Positions 13,826-16,454 of a stretch of DNA of 16,454 nucleotides are shown here, piece by piece. The notes under the pieces were generated by a model. The model made no database searches. It had not been told where the DNA came from and was given only the letters and a program-made list of their open reading frames with translations. The translations under genes were made by a program, and so were the position numbers. Origin of the DNA: an uncultured Dorea sp. (lineage in GTDB: Bacteria; Bacillota; Clostridia; Lachnospirales; Lachnospiraceae). The stretch covers positions 46,379 through 62,832 of the forward strand of contig CAJTRE010000013.1 of the NCBI GenBank assembly GCA_910578495.1, read 5' to 3'. Every line of letters begins with the position of its first letter. Position 1 is the stretch's first letter.

Positions 13826-15903
13826 GAAAAGGTATAGTTAAGGGAGCATTTGGCTTGTTGCTTGTTCTGATGCTCAGTATGAGTACGTTGCTTTTCGTTT
13901 CAGCAGAAGACGAAGACGGGGCAGATGTGAAGACGGCAGCGGATAAGGATTCGCCAGAAGTGAAAGAACCGACAGTTCAGAATTTAGAAAGCTTAAATGA
14001 TATTGGTGCAAAGATTGAGTTGTCTCAGAAATCTTATGTTTATAGCGGCGCTGCCGTAAAGCCGGATGTCAAGGTAGTGGATGGTCAAAATCAAACACTT
14101 GATTCAGACAAATATACGGTGGATTACAAAAACAATGTGAATGTCGGAACAGCGTCTGTGACAGTAACCGGTAATAAAGATAAGGGCTATGAGGGAGAAA
14201 TTACTGCAGATTTCAAGATTACCCAGAAGTCTGTAAACGATATGAAACCTGTTTTGAAAACGACAAGTTATGATTATACCGGCAAAGATATTAAGCCGGC
14301 AATGACTTTGAAAAATGGTAATGTGACGTTAAAATCCGGAACAGATTATACAGTTACTTACAGTTCTTGCAGAGAAGTCGGAACAGCAAAAGCAACGGTA
14401 AAAGGTATCGGAAACTATACAGGGACGACCTCAGTAAGTTACACGATTCAATTACCGGAAATTAAGACTTTAAAATCCACATCAACTTATAAGGCGATAA
14501 CAGTAAGCTGGAAAAAAGTTCCGGGAGCATCCGGTTACGCAGTGTACAGACGTACGTCTCTGGATGGGAAATATACAAGAGTAGGAACTGTAAAATCAAG
14601 TGCGGCCACTCTTAGTTTTACAAATAATAATTTAAAAACGAATAATATATATTATTATATGGTTAGATCCTATCGGACTGTAAAAGGTCAGAATGTATAT
14701 AGTCCATACTCCAATGAAGTGAAGCAAAAAGTACAGGTATCAGCGCCGACAGTAAAAAAGGTTAGTTCGGCAGGATACAATGCTCTGACAATTACGTGGG
14801 GCAAAGTAGAAGGCGCCGACGGATATGCAATTTATAGAAGTACGGCCAGAAACGGAAAGTATACCAGAATAGGTACAGCTGTTGGCGGCAGTAAGGAATC
14901 TTTTACAGATAAAAAATGTACTTGTGGAAGATATTACTACTATAAAGTACGTGCTTACCGGAAAGTCAATAAGCAGAATTGTTATGGCGATTTATCGGAA
15001 AGTCCCGAATATGGAAAGTCAATTCCGGAAAAAGTAAAGATTAATAGTAATGCTACACAAAATTATTCAACAAAAATAGTTTTGAAATGGAATAGGACGG
15101 CCGGAGCCAGCGGGTATGAAGTCTTTAGAAGTACCGCAAAGAATGGAAAATATACAAAGTTAAAAACGATTACCAAGGGAAACATTACCGAGTGGACGAA
15201 TACCGGATTGAAAAAAGGTAAGATTTATTACTATAAAGTCAGAGCTTATCGTACTATGGGTGGTAAGAAAGTTTACGGATATTCTTCTGCGGCATTTAAG
15301 AAAGGTACGGCCGGATGGAGATATGTAAATGGCTATAAACTGTACTACAATTCTTCTGGTAAGCTTGTAAAAGATGTAAGTAAAATTATTGGAAAACAGT
15401 CTTCATACGTAATTAAAGTAAATAAAAAGAAAAATACAGTTACCGTATATGCAAAAGATGGAAAGAATGGATATATTATTCCGGTAAAAGCATTTGTATG
15501 TTCAGTTGGATATGCAACGCCGACCGGAACATTCTATACTCCTGCAAAATACCGTTGGCATACGTTGATGGGGCCATGCTGGGGACAGTGGGATACCAGA
15601 ATTGTAGGAGGAATTCTATTCCACTCCGTATTTTATAGTTCGCCAAATAATAATATGACACTTAGTACCAGTGCATACAATAAGCTTGGAACAACGGCTT
15701 CACATGGATGCGTCCGTCTCAAAGCGGGAGACGCAAAATGGATCTATGATAATTGTAAATTAAAGACAAAGGTTGTTATCTACAATGGTAATACATCCGG
15801 ACCGTTAGGAAAACCAACAGCGTATAAGCTGAAATCTTCCCATAGATGGGATCCGACAGATCCGACTGCATATTACAAGTGTAAGAGAAATGGATGTCAT
15901 TAA
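13822..15903 (+). CDS. secreted YkuD L,D-transpeptidase with Ig-like and fibronectin III domains
   Basis: A 693-residue exported protein. The signal peptide covers residues 1-28 (cut after VSA) and an acidic linker follows. Two Ig-like repeats (about 62-136, 137-210) each carry a YVYSGAAVKP or YDYTGKDIKP start and an NVGTASVTV or EVGTAKATV core. Three fibronectin-III-like domains (about 214-302, 307-400, 402-493) each carry GYAVYR or a variant, then GKYTR/K and YYYKVRAYR. One choline-binding-like repeat (GWRYVNGYKLYY, about 498-517) leads to a YkuD domain (about 528-653) with His601 and the catalytic SHGCVRL, Cys630. It likely makes 3-3 peptidoglycan cross-links or attaches wall proteins. The tail ends in a short CKRNGCH. 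The ATG overlaps the previous stop with GAGGAGG 7 nt upstream. Confidence 0.93.
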   Translation: MRKGIVKGAFGLLLVLMLSMSTLLFVSAEDEDGADVKTAADKDSPEVKEPTVQNLESLNDIGAKIELSQKSYVYSGAAVKPDVKVVDGQNQTLDSDKYTVDYKNNVNVGTASVTVTGNKDKGYEGEITADFKITQKSVNDMKPVLKTTSYDYTGKDIKPAMTLKNGNVTLKSGTDYTVTYSSCREVGTAKATVKGIGNYTGTTSVSYTIQLPEIKTLKSTSTYKAITVSWKKVPGASGYAVYRRTSLDGKYTRVGTVKSSAATLSFTNNNLKTNNIYYYMVRSYRTVKGQNVYSPYSNEVKQKVQVSAPTVKKVSSAGYNALTITWGKVEGADGYAIYRSTARNGKYTRIGTAVGGSKESFTDKKCTCGRYYYYKVRAYRKVNKQNCYGDLSESPEYGKSIPEKVKINSNATQNYSTKIVLKWNRTAGASGYEVFRSTAKNGKYTKLKTITKGNITEWTNTGLKKGKIYYYKVRAYRTMGGKKVYGYSSAAFKKGTAGWRYVNGYKLYYNSSGKLVKDVSKIIGKQSSYVIKVNKKKNTVTVYAKDGKNGYIIPVKAFVCSVGYATPTGTFYTPAKYRWHTLMGPCWGQWDTRIVGGILFHSVFYSSPNNNMTLSTSAYNKLGTTASHGCVRLKAGDAKWIYDNCKLKTKVVIYNGNTSGPLGKPTAYKLKSSHRWDPTDPTAYYKCKRNGCH
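14458..15300 (+). repeat. three tandem fibronectin-III coding units
   Basis: Three units of roughly 270-290 bp inside the L,D-transpeptidase gene encode the same pattern: a W-K/G/N-x-x-x-G-A-x-GY-x-V/I-Y/F-R strand, an NGKYTR/K turn, and YYYKVRAYR. They are recognisable at protein level and diverged at DNA level, so this is an old duplication. The units begin near 14458, 14740 and 15022. Confidence 0.7.
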
Positions 15904-15932
15904 TAATAAACAAAAGTGAGGAAATAAGAATT

Positions 15933-16331
15933 ATGAAACGAGTAATAACGTATGGTACTTTTGATCTTTTGCACTATGGACATATTAATTTACTGCGCAG
16001 GGCAAAAGAGCAGGGTGACTATTTGATTGTAGCGTTGTCTACGGATGAATTTAACTGGAATGAGAAACAGAAGAAGTGTTATTTTTCTTATGAGAAGAGA
16101 AAAATGCTTTTGGAAGCAATCAGATATGTAGATCTTGTAATTCCGGAGAATAACTGGGAGCAGAAGAGAACAGATATTCATGAGTATCATATAGATACAT
16201 TTGTTATCGGCGACGACTGGGAAGGAAAATTTGATTTTCTCAAGGAAGAAGGCGCAGAGGTGGTGTACCTGTCCAGAACACCGGAAGTTTCTACTACTAA
16301 TATAAAGAAAGAACTTGCTAAAAAAGAATAG
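15933..16331 (+). CDS. tagD: glycerol-3-phosphate cytidylyltransferase
   Basis: A cytoplasmic enzyme that makes CDP-glycerol and pyrophosphate from CTP and sn-glycerol-3-phosphate, supplying TagB and TagF. At 132 residues it matches the family (about 129-132). Motifs: YGTFDLLHYGH with the nucleotidyltransferase HxGH at His14-His17, STDEFN, SYEKRKMLLEAIRYVD, NNWEQK, GDDWEGKFDFL, and RTPEVSTT (115-122) for the usual RTxGxSTT. Arg115, Thr116, Ser120 and Thr121 of that signature are kept, but Glu-Gly is Pro-Glu. The ATG at 15933 follows GTGAGG by about 11 nt; the open frame extends back to 15894 but would overlap the previous stop and adds no family sequence. It is the last gene of the unit. Confidence 0.96.
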   Translation: MKRVITYGTFDLLHYGHINLLRRAKEQGDYLIVALSTDEFNWNEKQKKCYFSYEKRKMLLEAIRYVDLVIPENNWEQKRTDIHEYHIDTFVIGDDWEGKFDFLKEEGAEVVYLSRTPEVSTTNIKKELAKKE

Positions 16332-16348
16332 AGATAATTCATGATATT

Positions 16349-16373
16349 GCGAAACTTATATTCTGAGTTTCGC
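16349..16373 (+). other. hairpin after tagD
   Basis: GCGAAACT (16349-16356) pairs perfectly with AGTTTCGC (16366-16373); two more pairs inside, one a wobble, leave a 5-nt loop. The downstream bases are not a clean T-run, so it is not a classical terminator by itself. It may protect the 3' end of the mRNA or act with the stronger hairpin 15 nt further on. Confidence 0.6.
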
Positions 16374-16388
16374 CTGAATTTTATAATT

Positions 16389-16434
16389 GAATGTAACAAG
16401 AGGAAATAACTTCCTCAAGTTACATTCTTTTTTT
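16389..16434 (+). terminator. intrinsic terminator of the gpsA-tagD unit
   Basis: A 9-bp outer stem (16389-16397 with 16419-16427) and a 6-bp inner stem (16400-16405 with 16411-16416) are separated by a symmetric AA/AA internal loop, with a 5-nt apical loop. Seven T follow at 16428-16434. It is a strong rho-independent terminator 57 nt after the tagD stop. The outer stem is A+T-rich, so it may work in both directions. Confidence 0.92.
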
Positions 16435-16454
16435 ATTGAATTTTCAACGAGCAG

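Overview
The window looks like a cell-wall polysaccharide / wall-teichoic-acid-type locus of a low-to-mid G+C Gram-positive anaerobe, most likely a Lachnospiraceae-type Clostridia (Bacillota). The evidence is strong GGAGG-type ribosome binding sites, a TagA/TagB/TagF/TagG/TagH/TagD complement, a lipobox lipoprotein, SH3b repeat wall proteins, and a secreted L,D-transpeptidase with Ig-like and fibronectin-like repeats. The taxon is inferred from gene style only.

Layout. (1) 1-1174: the 3' end of an SH3b-repeat wall protein and a small acidic lipoprotein, closed by a strong intrinsic terminator. (2) 1175-1616: a spacer with a block of five 10-bp tandem repeats, a decayed minus-strand ORF, a weak terminator-like hairpin and a possible promoter. 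(3) 1617-8857: a tightly packed plus-strand operon holding wecB/mnaA (UDP-GlcNAc 2-epimerase), a tagA/wecG-family transferase, wecC (UDP-ManNAc dehydrogenase), a 748-residue double-domain GT4-type glycosyltransferase, an uncharacterised 125-residue protein whose gene overlaps the previous one by 104 nt, and the ABC exporter pair tagG/tagH. (4) 8858-8978: a gap with a convincing extended -10 promoter. (5) 8979-16331: a second unit holding gpsA, two CDP-glycerol glycerophosphotransferase genes (tagB-like, tagF-like), a WbaP/WcaJ-type sugar-phosphate transferase, a multidomain YkuD L,D-transpeptidase and tagD. Four genes in the middle are chained by ATGA stop/start overlaps. The unit ends in a long hairpin terminator at 16389-16434.

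How the genes work together (inference from families). WecB and WecC would make UDP-ManNAc and UDP-ManNAcA. The TagA/WecG enzyme would add one of these to GlcNAc-PP-undecaprenol, whose TagO/WecA maker is not in the window. GpsA makes sn-glycerol-3-phosphate and TagD activates it to CDP-glycerol. TagB- and TagF-like enzymes prime and extend a glycerol-phosphate chain, the GT4 protein decorates or builds the glycan, and TagGH exports it. The L,D-transpeptidase would act outside on peptidoglycan.

The unusual points are wecC beside tagA (an enterobacterial-common-antigen-like ManNAcA step inside a teichoic-acid cluster), a second type of initiating phosphosugar transferase in a glycerol-phosphate cluster, the L,D-transpeptidase translationally chained to polymer genes, and the phased 10-bp repeat block upstream.
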